Positions 1-5,919 of a stretch of 7,657 nucleotides of DNA are shown here, piece after piece. The position numbers and the translations under genes were made by a program. Position 1 is the stretch's first letter. Each line of letters opens with the position of its first letter. Below the pieces are notes generated by a model that did not search any database, had not been told where the DNA came from, and saw nothing but the letters and a program-made list of their open reading frames with translations. This stretch comes from DAOTVX01 sp034436015 (GTDB lineage: Bacteria > Chloroflexota > Anaerolineae > Anaerolineales > Villigracilaceae): positions 1 through 7,657 of the forward strand of contig DAOTWG010000025.1 in the NCBI GenBank assembly GCA_034436015.1, read 5' to 3'.

Positions 1-72
1 GCGGATAGCTCAGTTGGTTAGAGCACTGCTTTGACATAGCAGAGGTCGTAGGTTCGAGCCCTATTCCGCCCA
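1..72 (+). tRNA. tRNA-Val (anticodon GAC), 5' end cut by window edge
   Basis: The cloverleaf can be folded by eye. The D stem is GCTC/GAGC (8-11 with 21-24). The anticodon stem is CTGCT/AGCAG around the loop TTGACAT, giving anticodon GAC, which reads the valine codon GUC. The T stem is GTAGG/CCTAT around TTCGAGC. The 3' acceptor strand at 65-71 (TCCGCCC) needs a GGGCGGA partner, but the window begins at the third base of it (GCGGA), so the first two G residues lie outside. The discriminator is A72. The next bases are CAG, so CCA is not encoded and must be added after transcription. No T-tract terminator follows before the T-box leader that starts about 40 bases downstream. Confidence 0.95.
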
Positions 73-191
73 CAGCAATCGTTTTACGGAACAGGGCATA
101 GAAGAAAAACGGTGAAGAGGAAGAGTAGGCGTCGAAACGGCGGTCCAGAGAGCAGGAACAGGTGAGAGCCTGTCCGTACGCCGGCGCCGAA

Positions 192-194
192 TGG
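192..194 (+). promoter_or_regulatory. T-box specifier codon TGG (Trp)
   Basis: In T-box leaders the specifier triplet sits on the 3' side of the specifier loop, after a GAA and before a purine. Here the loop strand reads GAA-TGG-G (189-195), opposite the AGTA motif at 124-127. TGG would pair with the CCA anticodon of tRNA-Trp. This matches the tryptophan-synthase-type gene downstream. Confidence 0.9.
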
Positions 195-333
195 GCCTCG
201 GAGTTGCAGGGTGAAGAGGCTATTTTTCTTGCCTGAGTAGCCCGAAGCCGGTTGGCTCCCGTTATTGAGCGTACGGCGCCCTGGAAGAGCGTCGGCCAGA
301 GAGAGGCTTGCCTGAACAAAGGGCAGCCTAAGT

Positions 334-365
334 CGGGTGGCACCGCGGACTGCGCGTTCGTCCCG
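334..365 (+). promoter_or_regulatory. T-box antiterminator with UGGC acceptor-binding bulge
   Basis: The conserved T-box sequence lies at 330-348 (AA, three bases, GGGTGG, C, ACCGCGG). It folds as CGGG (334-337) with CCCG (362-365), then the seven-base bulge TGGCACC (338-344), then GCGGA (345-349) with TTCGT (357-361, two G-U pairs), around loop 350-356. The bulge start TGGC would pair with a GCCA acceptor end, meaning discriminator G73, which bacterial tRNA-Trp carries. Bases 357-363 are shared with the terminator stem, so the two structures exclude each other. Confidence 0.9.
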
Positions 366-387
366 TTTCTGGACGAGCGCGTTTTTT
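353..387 (+). terminator. Intrinsic terminator of the T-box leader
   Basis: An 11-bp stem, 353-363 with 371-381 (CGCGTTCGTCC against GGACGAGCGCG, one G-U pair), encloses the seven-base loop 364-370 and is followed by six T (382-387). It is the default off-state of the riboswitch. Its 5' arm overlaps the 3' arm of the antiterminator. The trpB2 start lies about 95 bases downstream. Confidence 0.93.
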
Positions 388-482
388 GTTGCTTGTGTTC
401 TCTCTTTCGCCGTTCTTTTAGCGGAAGATCCTTAACTCAGGTGTGGAGCCTGACCATCCCCTCGCGAAAAGGAGAAATCGCC
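388..482 (+). promoter_or_regulatory. Leader between T-box terminator and trpB2, with RBS deciding the start
   Basis: This stretch is transcribed only after antitermination. It holds two modest hairpins, 403-410 with 421-428 (8 bp, one G-U pair) and TCAGG/CCTGA (437-441 with 449-453), of unknown meaning. A strong Shine-Dalgarno AAAGGAG at 468-474 lies 8 bases before the ATG at 483, which fixes the translation start of trpB2. An open frame continues upstream to 252, but it only translates the riboswitch. Confidence 0.75.
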
Positions 483-1856
483 ATGACTGAAGAAACCCGT
501 TTTATTCTTTCCGAAGCTGATCTGCCCAAGTACTGGTATAACATCAGCGCCGATAACCCTCTGCCGCCGGCGCCGGTACTGCACCCGGCGACCCTCGAGC
601 CGGTTACGCCCGACTTTCTGGCAGTGCTGTTCCCTATGGAACTTATCCAGCAGGAGGTCAGTACGGAACGATACATCGAGATTCCTGAGCCGGTGCGGGA
701 AGTCTATAAACTCTACCGCCCTACGCCGCTCATTCGCGCACGTCGCCTGGAAAAAATGCTCGACACGCCGGCGCATATTTATTATAAAAACGAATCCGTT
801 TCGCCGGCTGGCAGCCATAAACCAAACACGGCCATTGCACAGGCTTACTACAACAAAGTTGCCGGCACCAAAGCCATGACCACAGAGACCGGCGCCGGTC
901 AGTGGGGAACGGCTCTTTCCATGGCTTGCAACTTCTTCAACCTAGCGCTCGAAGTGTACATGGTCAAGGTTTCCTATAATCAGAAACCTTATCGGCGCAT
1001 CTTTATGGAAACTTTTGGCGCCCAGGTGTTTGCCAGCCCAACCGATCGCACGGACTATGGCCGCGCGGTGCTGGCTCAAGATCCCGATAGCCCTGGTTCG
1101 CTGGGCATTGCCATCTCGGAAGCGGTCGAGGTAGCCGCGAAATCAGGCGGGACAAAAAAATACAGCTTGGGATCGGTGCTGAATCATGTCCTTCTCCATC
1201 AAACGGTGATCGGCGAGGAATCCCTCAAGCAGATGGATATGGCCGGCGAATATCCCGATGTGGTCATCGGCTGTGTAGGCGGCGGCTCGAACTTTGCCGG
1301 TCTGGCCTTTCCCTTCCTGCGTCAAAACCTGAAGGAAGGGCGCAAGACGCGCCTGGTAGCCGTTGAACCTACGGCCGCTCCATCGTTGACAAAAGGGATA
1401 TACGCCTTTGACTATGGAGACACTGCCAAGATGGCGCCCATTGTCAAGATGTACACACTTGGTCACACGTTCATCCCGGCCGGCATTCACGCCGGTGGGT
1501 TGCGCTATCATGGCATGGCTCCCACGCTTTCCGCTCTATACCATGCTGGCTATATCCAAGCCGTCGCCGTGCCCCAATTAAGCACATTCGAGGCAGCTGT
1601 ACAGTTCGCGCGCGCCGAAGGAATCATTCCGGCCCCGGAATCGGCCCATGCTATTCGAGTCGCCATTGACGAGGCCTTGGACGCCAAGGCGAAAGGTGAG
1701 CAGCGAATCATTCTCTTCAATCTCTCCGGCCATGGCCACTTCGACATGGGTGCTTACCAGGCTTATCTGAGTGGACAGCTGATGAACTACGAACACCCCG
1801 AGGATGCGATTCAGGAAGCCTTGCAACACTTGCCGCAGGTCTCGCTGCCCGCTTGA
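483..1856 (+). CDS. trpB: TrpB2-type tryptophan synthase beta chain (TrpB-like PLP enzyme)
   Basis: PLP-dependent, cytoplasmic, 457 aa. It is expected to condense L-serine with indole to give L-tryptophan. Visible signatures are RPTPLIRARRLE (79-90); SPAGSHKPNTA (107-117), where K113 is the PLP Schiff-base lysine; TETGAGQWG (134-142), where E135 corresponds to the catalytic glutamate of TrpB; the phosphate-binding GGGSN (266-270); and a C-terminal SGHGHFD motif. The SHKPN and GAGQWG wordings, the N-terminal extension before the first conserved block, and a length above the roughly 400 aa of TrpB1 point to the TrpB2 family, common in archaea and thermophilic or deep-branching bacteria. No trpA or other trp gene is adjacent, so it probably uses free indole or an unlinked TrpA. 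The ATG at 483 was chosen for its RBS and because residues encoded upstream belong to the T-box. Expression should follow tRNA-Trp charging. Family membership is near certain; activity with serine is inferred. Confidence 0.95.
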   Translation: MTEETRFILSEADLPKYWYNISADNPLPPAPVLHPATLEPVTPDFLAVLFPMELIQQEVSTERYIEIPEPVREVYKLYRPTPLIRARRLEKMLDTPAHIYYKNESVSPAGSHKPNTAIAQAYYNKVAGTKAMTTETGAGQWGTALSMACNFFNLALEVYMVKVSYNQKPYRRIFMETFGAQVFASPTDRTDYGRAVLAQDPDSPGSLGIAISEAVEVAAKSGGTKKYSLGSVLNHVLLHQTVIGEESLKQMDMAGEYPDVVIGCVGGGSNFAGLAFPFLRQNLKEGRKTRLVAVEPTAAPSLTKGIYAFDYGDTAKMAPIVKMYTLGHTFIPAGIHAGGLRYHGMAPTLSALYHAGYIQAVAVPQLSTFEAAVQFARAEGIIPAPESAHAIRVAIDEALDAKAKGEQRIILFNLSGHGHFDMGAYQAYLSGQLMNYEHPEDAIQEALQHLPQVSLPA

Positions 1857-1893
1857 GACGGCGTTTTTCCGCTACCAAGTGCTTTTTCTTCCC

Positions 1894-1931
1894 AGACGTT
1901 AAAGGGCGCACCAAGGCGCCCTTTAACGTCT
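1894..1931. terminator. Perfect 16-bp hairpin downstream of trpB2, probable transcript end
   Basis: AGACGTTAAAGGGCGC (1894-1909) is exactly complementary to 1916-1931, around the six-base loop ACCAAG. It begins 37 bases after the trpB2 stop, where a terminator is expected. However, no T-tract follows on either strand; the only T-rich run (1882-1889) lies before the stem on the + strand. It may be a U-less terminator, a 3'-end stabiliser, or a protein-binding inverted repeat. Confidence 0.5.
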
Positions 1932-2041
1932 CCGACTTCAGAGTGGCTCGTCGAGAACATCTTTCCCGACGATCGCCGTCTGTGCTTTTTCCAAGACATG
2001 ATGGATCATCCAAAGAACGCTGGCGCCTCGTTGAAAAGTCA

Positions 2042-2067
2042 CAGCACGATTCCTAGGAGTCGCGCTG
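2042..2067. repeat. Imperfect inverted repeat upstream of the sdh promoter
   Basis: CAGCACGATTC (2042-2052) pairs with GAGTCGCGCTG (2057-2067) except for one A-C mismatch and one G-U, around CTAG at 2053-2056. It lies about 52 bases upstream of the sdh -35 box, so it could be an operator-like site or a terminator arm. No T-tract follows. Function unknown. Confidence 0.35.
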
Positions 2068-2118
2068 CTGAGCCATACCGCCGATAACGCTTGCGCGTAT
2101 ACGAACGGTGCTCTCCAG

Positions 2119-2147
2119 TTGAGCATCTGCACGTTTTCCAGTAGAAT
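2119..2147 (+). promoter_or_regulatory. Sigma70-type promoter for sdhCDAB
   Basis: -35 box TTGAGC (2119-2124), a 17-base spacer, and -10 box TAGAAT (2142-2147). Transcription should begin near 2154, leaving a leader of about 50 bases that holds the inverted repeat CTCCGG/CCGGAG (2155-2160 with 2173-2178). It is the best promoter match in the gap and is correctly placed before the first sdh gene. Confidence 0.65.
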
Positions 2148-2203
2148 AAGACCACTCCGGCACACAGAGTTCCCGGAGCGCGAGGCCGGCCAAGGAGACG
2201 ACG

Positions 2204-2599
2204 ATGCGATTAACAAGAAGAGTTGCTTTGCGCGACGCGTTGCGTTATCGTGGGCAAGGGCCAATGTGGGCGTTTATCCTGCATCGTCTGAGCGGGGTAG
2301 GTATCGTCTTCTTTGTCGGGTTGCATGTTTTGGCCGCGTATATGGCTTCACGATCCTGGGGAGTAGACGCGGGCATCGTAATCAATGCCCTTTACGAACA
2401 CTGGCTGGTTCAAGCTTTTATCTTTTTTTGTGCCCTCTTCCATGCCGTCAACGGCTTGCGCATTGTTGTCATGGATCTATGGCCGGCGCTGCTCGAGTAT
2501 CAGCGTGAGGCGCTCTGGATGGAATGGGCGCTCCTCCTCCCCATGTATGGAGTAGCGCTCTTTATCATTATGCGCAACGGCCTGGGAGGCGCAGGATGA
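2204..2599 (+). CDS. sdhC: Succinate dehydrogenase cytochrome b556 subunit SdhC
   Basis: Membrane anchor of complex II, 131 aa with three predicted transmembrane segments (about 24-48, 66-92, 106-125). With SdhD it holds heme b and the quinone site and tethers SdhAB to the membrane. The first helix carries HRLSG (27-31), the SdhC family signature. The second carries H80 in the HAVNGLR context followed by D91, matching the axial heme ligand region (E. coli H84). F24 occupies the place of E. coli S27, a ubiquinone-site serine, while R28 matches the conserved R31. The start is supported by AAGGAG at 2192-2197, six bases before ATG. It is the first gene of sdhCDAB, and its stop overlaps the sdhD start (ATGA). 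Family assignment rests on motifs, length and operon position. Confidence 0.92.
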   Translation: MRLTRRVALRDALRYRGQGPMWAFILHRLSGVGIVFFVGLHVLAAYMASRSWGVDAGIVINALYEHWLVQAFIFFCALFHAVNGLRIVVMDLWPALLEYQREALWMEWALLLPMYGVALFIIMRNGLGGAG

Positions 2600-3012
2600 A
2601 ACGTCGCCTCATGCCTGTTTATGTGGACGGCGAATATCTGTTGTGGTTGTTCACCCGAATCTCGGCGTTGGGGATGTATCTGCTGGTCTTTCTTGCCGTT
2701 GGTGGCGCGTTGTTTCTTGGCGCCCGTCGGCAAATGACTCTTGCCGATCTCCTGCGCTGGGGCTTCATGCCCATTCCCAATCACGTCCTGAATACTAATG
2801 TGCCTGACATTGCCCCTTGGGCCACCGCCTTCTGGCGCGTCACAGGGATTGCCATGTTCTTTCTGGCCAGCGCGCACGGCCTGTGCGGCTTCCTTGGGGC
2901 GATTGAAGATTTCCTAGCCCATGCCAAAACGCGAGGCGTTTTGCGCGTCGCTGCATTTTGTCTTTGGCTGGCGTTGATGGTCATCGGCGTCTACGTCATT
3001 CTGACCTCGTAG
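2596..3012 (+). CDS. sdhD: Succinate dehydrogenase membrane anchor subunit SdhD
   Basis: Second hydrophobic anchor of complex II, 138 aa, with three predicted transmembrane segments (about 17-41, 78-101, 115-137). The first contains FTRIS (19-23), whose arginine is typical of the quinone side. The second contains AHG (93-95), where H94 is the likely second axial heme b ligand (E. coli SdhD H71), followed after ten residues by D105-F106. E. coli has Asp-Tyr (D82-Y83) there, and Y83 contacts ubiquinone, so Phe106 is a notable change. The loop at 42-77 is longer than in E. coli. ATG at 2596 overlaps the sdhC stop by four bases and has GGGAGG at 2584-2589. Two anchor genes imply a one-heme (type C) enzyme. 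Confidence 0.9.
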   Translation: MKRRLMPVYVDGEYLLWLFTRISALGMYLLVFLAVGGALFLGARRQMTLADLLRWGFMPIPNHVLNTNVPDIAPWATAFWRVTGIAMFFLASAHGLCGFLGAIEDFLAHAKTRGVLRVAAFCLWLALMVIGVYVILTS

Positions 3013-3022
3013 GAGCAGGGAG

Positions 3023-4816
3023 ATGCAGGTTCACCGATACGATGTTGTCGTCGTTGGCGCCGGTGGTGCCGGCCTGATGGCAGCCCTCTATGCCTCGCGC
3101 ACAGCACGGACGGCCGTCATTAGCAAACTCTACCCAACACGTTCCCATACCGGCACGGCCCAGGGAGGCATCGGCGCCGCGTTGGGTAACCTAGAAGAAG
3201 ATCATCCCGAATGGCATACCTACGATACCGTTAAAGGCTCCGATTACCTAGGGGATCAAGATGCCATCGAGTTCATGTGTAATGAGGCGCCGGCTATTGT
3301 GTATGAACTGGAACACATGGGACTTCCGTTCGATCGCACACCCGACGGCCGCATTGCACAACGACCTTTTGGAGGGCACACCAATAACATCACCGGCAAA
3401 CCCGTGCGCCGTGCTTGCCACGCTGCTGATCGTACTGGCCACATGATTCTACAAACACTCTATCAACAATGCCTAAAGAACAGCGTCTCATTCTTCAATG
3501 AATTTCAAGTCTTAGACATCTTGATGGGCAATCACGCGACTGCCGGCGTGGTTGCGCTGGAATTGGCGAGCGGTGAAATGCATCTTTTCCGTGCTGCCGC
3601 CGTCATCTTTGCTACCGGCGGGCATGGTCGAATCTGGGAGATCACCTCCAATGCCTATACCTTCACCGGCGACGGCCCGGCTATCCTGTTGCGGCGCGGC
3701 TTACCTCTTGAAGACATGGAATTCTTCCAGTTTCACCCTACCGGCATCTATAAACTTGGCATTCTGATGACCGAGGGCGTGCGTGGGGAAGGCGGCGTCC
3801 TGATTAACGGCAAGGGTGAACGGTTTATGGAAAGATACGCGCCCAGAGTCAAAGACCTGGCCTCGCGTGATGTGATCAGCCGCGCTATCTACCTGGAGGT
3901 TCGCGAAGGACGCGGCGTAAACGGCCAAAACTACGTGTACCTCGATGTACGCCCGGAGACGGTCAACAAATACGCCGCGCTAGACGGACGCACGAACCCA
4001 GACGGAAGCCCCTACCGCGTGACCGGTGAGCAGATTCTCGCTAAGTTGCCTGATATTGTAGACTTTTGCCGCGTTTACCTCGGCGTGGATCCCCTTACCG
4101 AGATGATGCCTGTACAACCGACGGCTCACTACGCAATGGGCGGCATCCCGACGACAAAGTACGGCGAGGTGCTGGCCGACGAGCGAGGCGCCATCGTTCC
4201 TGGCCTGTATGCTGCCGGCGAATGCGCCTGCGTCTCGGTGCATGGCGCGAACCGTCTGGGAACGAACTCGCTGGTGGATATCGTCGTCTTCGGCAAGTGC
4301 GCCGGTATGCGCGCGGCCGAGTTCGCGCGTGGCGCCCAAGCGCCCTCCTTGCCTCACGATGCAGCCGATTTCGCCCGCCATCAGCTGGAACGATTCCGCC
4401 AGACAAACGGTTCCGAAACAACCTTTGTGATTGGACAAGAAATGAAGAAAGAGATGTCCGACAATGTGGGCGTTTTCCGCACGGAAGCAGGCATGAGACA
4501 CGCTCTGAGCAAAATCCGCGAGCTTAAGGAACGCCTCCGGCATGCGCGTGTCGCTGACGCTGGCCGTGTGTTCAACACCGATTTGATGAACGCCTGGGAG
4601 CTGAGTAACCTGTTAGACCTGGCCGAGGTCACAACCGCTTCAGCCCTGGCGCGCACCGAAAGCCGCGGCGCGCATACCCGTGAGGACTACCCACAACGCG
4701 ATGATCAAAACTGGCTTAAACACACGTTGGTCTGGTTGAACGGAGAGGGCGAGATCCGCCTGGCGTACAAGCCAGTCGTCATTACTCGCTATCCACCGAA
4801 AGAGCGTACATATTGA
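3023..4816 (+). CDS. sdhA: Succinate dehydrogenase flavoprotein subunit SdhA
   Basis: Catalytic subunit, 597 aa, which oxidises succinate to fumarate with covalently bound FAD on the cytoplasmic face and passes electrons to SdhB. The N-terminal Rossmann motif is GAGGAG (12-17). H42 in TRSHTGTAQGG is the FAD-linking histidine (E. coli H45). Substrate-site residues are H238 in FQFHPTG, the proton-shuttle R282 in LASRDV, H369 in PTAHYAMGG and R411 in HGANRLGTNS. The C terminus ends in the family-typical PPKERTY, so the protein is complete. Compared with E. coli SdhA, about 19 extra residues lie between R282 and H369, around residues 310-337. Start: ATG with AGGAG (3011-3015) overlapping the sdhD stop. 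All active-site residues are present, so the enzyme should be functional. The absence of a cleaved leader fits cytoplasmic orientation. Confidence 0.97.
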   Translation: MQVHRYDVVVVGAGGAGLMAALYASRTARTAVISKLYPTRSHTGTAQGGIGAALGNLEEDHPEWHTYDTVKGSDYLGDQDAIEFMCNEAPAIVYELEHMGLPFDRTPDGRIAQRPFGGHTNNITGKPVRRACHAADRTGHMILQTLYQQCLKNSVSFFNEFQVLDILMGNHATAGVVALELASGEMHLFRAAAVIFATGGHGRIWEITSNAYTFTGDGPAILLRRGLPLEDMEFFQFHPTGIYKLGILMTEGVRGEGGVLINGKGERFMERYAPRVKDLASRDVISRAIYLEVREGRGVNGQNYVYLDVRPETVNKYAALDGRTNPDGSPYRVTGEQILAKLPDIVDFCRVYLGVDPLTEMMPVQPTAHYAMGGIPTTKYGEVLADERGAIVPGLYAAGECACVSVHGANRLGTNSLVDIVVFGKCAGMRAAEFARGAQAPSLPHDAADFARHQLERFRQTNGSETTFVIGQEMKKEMSDNVGVFRTEAGMRHALSKIRELKERLRHARVADAGRVFNTDLMNAWELSNLLDLAEVTTASALARTESRGAHTREDYPQRDDQNWLKHTLVWLNGEGEIRLAYKPVVITRYPPKERTY

Positions 4817-4838
4817 TGGTTCTCTCCAGGTGCTCATT

Positions 4839-5540
4839 ATGTTGGTCACCCTCAAGGTATTTCGCTACGATCCAGAGAAGGACAGGAAACCATCCTATCG
4901 CTCGTATCGAGTAGAGGCAGAGCCAACCGATCGCGTGCTGGATTTGCTGGAGAAGGTGAAGGGACAACAGGATGGAACTTTGTCCTTTCGTCGTTCGTGC
5001 GCCCATGGGATTTGCGGTTCCGACGCGATGCGTATTAACGGCGTGAATCGCCTAGCATGCAAAGTGCTCGTGCGCGACGTAGGACAGAAGATCACCATTG
5101 AACCTTTGTTAGGATTGCCGGTGATCCGAGATTTGATCGTGGACATGGAACCTTTCTTGAGACACTATAAAACCGTCCGACCCTGGCTTATCAACGACGA
5201 GGAACCGCCGGAGAAAGAACGGTTGCAAAGCCCGCAACAACGTCTGCGTTTTGACGATACCACGAAGTGCATCCTGTGCGCTTGCTGCACCACCGCTTGC
5301 CCCTCCTTCTGGGCCAACGAGCGATACCTAGGGCCGGCTGCCATGGTCAACGCTCACCGCTTCATTTTCGACAGCCGAGATCGCGGCGCGGCCGAGCGGC
5401 TGCGGATTCTGAGCGACGTTTTCGGCATATATCGCTGTCACATGGCTTTCAACTGCACCCTGGCTTGTCCACGTCAAATCCAAATCACCAAAGCCATTGG
5501 AGAAGTGCGTGCTGCTATCCTCATCGGAAGGAAAGAATGA
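4839..5540 (+). CDS. sdhB: Succinate dehydrogenase iron-sulfur subunit SdhB
   Basis: Electron-transfer subunit, 233 aa, passing electrons from SdhA FAD to quinone. The N-terminal plant-type 2Fe-2S motif supplies C54, C59, D62 and C74; aspartate as third ligand also occurs in E. coli. The C-terminal ferredoxin-like domain has C144xxC147xxC150xxxC154P and C200xxxxxC206xxxC210P for the 4Fe-4S and 3Fe-4S clusters. H201 matches quinone-site H207 of E. coli, but A159 and A203 replace W164 and I209. Last gene of sdhCDAB, 22 bases after sdhA. The start is uncertain: ATG at 4839 has a weak AGG (4828-4830) eight bases upstream, and the in-frame GTG at 4830 would add three residues without a clear RBS. 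The ATG is preferred because the family core begins directly after it. Confidence 0.95.
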   Translation: MLVTLKVFRYDPEKDRKPSYRSYRVEAEPTDRVLDLLEKVKGQQDGTLSFRRSCAHGICGSDAMRINGVNRLACKVLVRDVGQKITIEPLLGLPVIRDLIVDMEPFLRHYKTVRPWLINDEEPPEKERLQSPQQRLRFDDTTKCILCACCTTACPSFWANERYLGPAAMVNAHRFIFDSRDRGAAERLRILSDVFGIYRCHMAFNCTLACPRQIQITKAIGEVRAAILIGRKE

Positions 5541-5916
5541 GTTGGTCTCGTTCCAGTGTCCACCCGTAAGTTGCAGGATATCTCCTCGGGGTTGTGTTGC
5601 AAAACCATGTCGTCGGCAACTCTGGCGTGCCTACGAAGGGCATACCTGTCATGTGGGTGTTCAATGGATGGGGGAGAAACATGTTGCTGCACGGGCTCTT
5701 TTTGGTGCCCACGTTGGGAAGCAATCCACATATGGACCCGAAAAACACTGCCCTTGGTAGGGAAATGGAAACTCGCCCGCTGTGCATGGGAGAGACACTT
5801 GCTGTCACCGATTGACATCCCTTCGCTTTCCGAGTAACATTTCTCAAAAAGTGTAGGACGAGTTCGCTGCAGAAACCTGGCGTAGAGTTCGAGACATAAC
5901 CATCACGAGGTAAGAC
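5541..5916. other. Non-coding gap between sdhB and the transglycosylase-like gene
   Basis: About 375 bases without a supportable gene. Overlapping open frames exist on both strands, including one that spans the whole gap on the minus strand, but none has an RBS, a recognisable domain, or a start and stop independent of its neighbours. No hairpin with T-tract ends the sdh operon here; a short GGGC/GCCC pairing near 5695-5713 has its T-run in the loop. The right end contains the promoter at 5812-5840 and a leader of about 70 bases. No known RNA family was recognised. Confidence 0.6.
5812..5840 (+). promoter_or_regulatory. Near-consensus sigma70 promoter for the SLT-domain gene
   Basis: -35 box TTGACA (5812-5817, perfect consensus), a spacer of exactly 17 bases, and -10 box TAACAT (5835-5840). 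Transcription should start near 5847, giving a leader of about 70 bases to the TTG start. It implies that this gene is transcribed independently of sdhCDAB. Confidence 0.72.
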
Positions 5917-5919
5917 TTG
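5907..5919 (+). promoter_or_regulatory. RBS and TTG start codon of the SLT-domain gene
   Basis: GAGG (5907-5910) lies six bases before TTG at 5917. An in-frame TAA at 5911-5913 forbids any start further upstream, and the first in-frame ATG codes residue 229, far beyond the signal peptide. TTG is therefore the start that keeps the export signal. Confidence 0.8.

Larger units (their letters stand above)
111..387 (+). promoter_or_regulatory. T-box riboswitch, tryptophan-specific, controlling trpB2
   Basis: Cis-acting leader RNA that senses the charging state of tRNA-Trp and decides between termination and read-through into trpB2. Stem I is recognisable. A basal helix GAGG/CCTC (117-120 with 196-199) is followed by the specifier loop, with AAGAGTA (121-127, containing the AGTA S-turn) on one side and GAATGGG (189-195) on the other. 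It is closed by GGCG/CGCC (128-131 with 185-188). Above it are an AG-bulge segment (about 147-153, CAGAGAGC-like) and a distal hairpin CAGG/CCTG (153-156 with 169-172) whose loop holds GGTGAGAG. These are the usual T-box stem I landmarks. The linker at 205-323 should hold stems II/III, which I did not fold. The T-box sequence, antiterminator and terminator complete the element. Class and target amino acid agree with the downstream gene. Confidence 0.93.
1857..2118. other. Non-coding gap between trpB2 and the sdh promoter
   Basis: No convincing gene; short open frames on both strands lack RBS and family resemblance. It contains the strong hairpin at 1894-1931; a 6-bp inverted repeat TCGTCG/CGACGA (1948-1953 with 1967-1972); a 4-bp hairpin at 1968-1980, followed five bases later by five T (1986-1990) that could act as a weak terminator; and the imperfect hairpin at 2042-2067. 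Otherwise nothing is seen. Confidence 0.6.

Noticed and set aside
191..193. ATG (Met) as alternative specifier codon
   Set aside because: The GAA before the specifier belongs to the S-turn opposite AGTA, which places the triplet at 192-194. TGG also agrees with the UGGC bulge and the downstream gene.
252..482. In-frame upstream extension of trpB2 by 77 residues
   Set aside because: It translates the T-box antiterminator and terminator. The ATG at 483 has a strong RBS, and the TrpB2 family core starts after it.
1853..2264. Short open frames on both strands between trpB2 and sdhC
   Set aside because: They run through the perfect hairpin and the sdh promoter, and none has a plausible RBS or family signature.
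5004..5031. Asp in place of the third Cys of the SdhB 2Fe-2S motif as an anomaly
   Set aside because: The same Cys-to-Asp ligand occurs in E. coli SdhB, so it is a normal family variant.
5497..5837. Overlapping + strand open frames after sdhB
   Set aside because: They start inside sdhB or with rare codons without RBS, overlap one another in different frames, and show no domain or transmembrane pattern.
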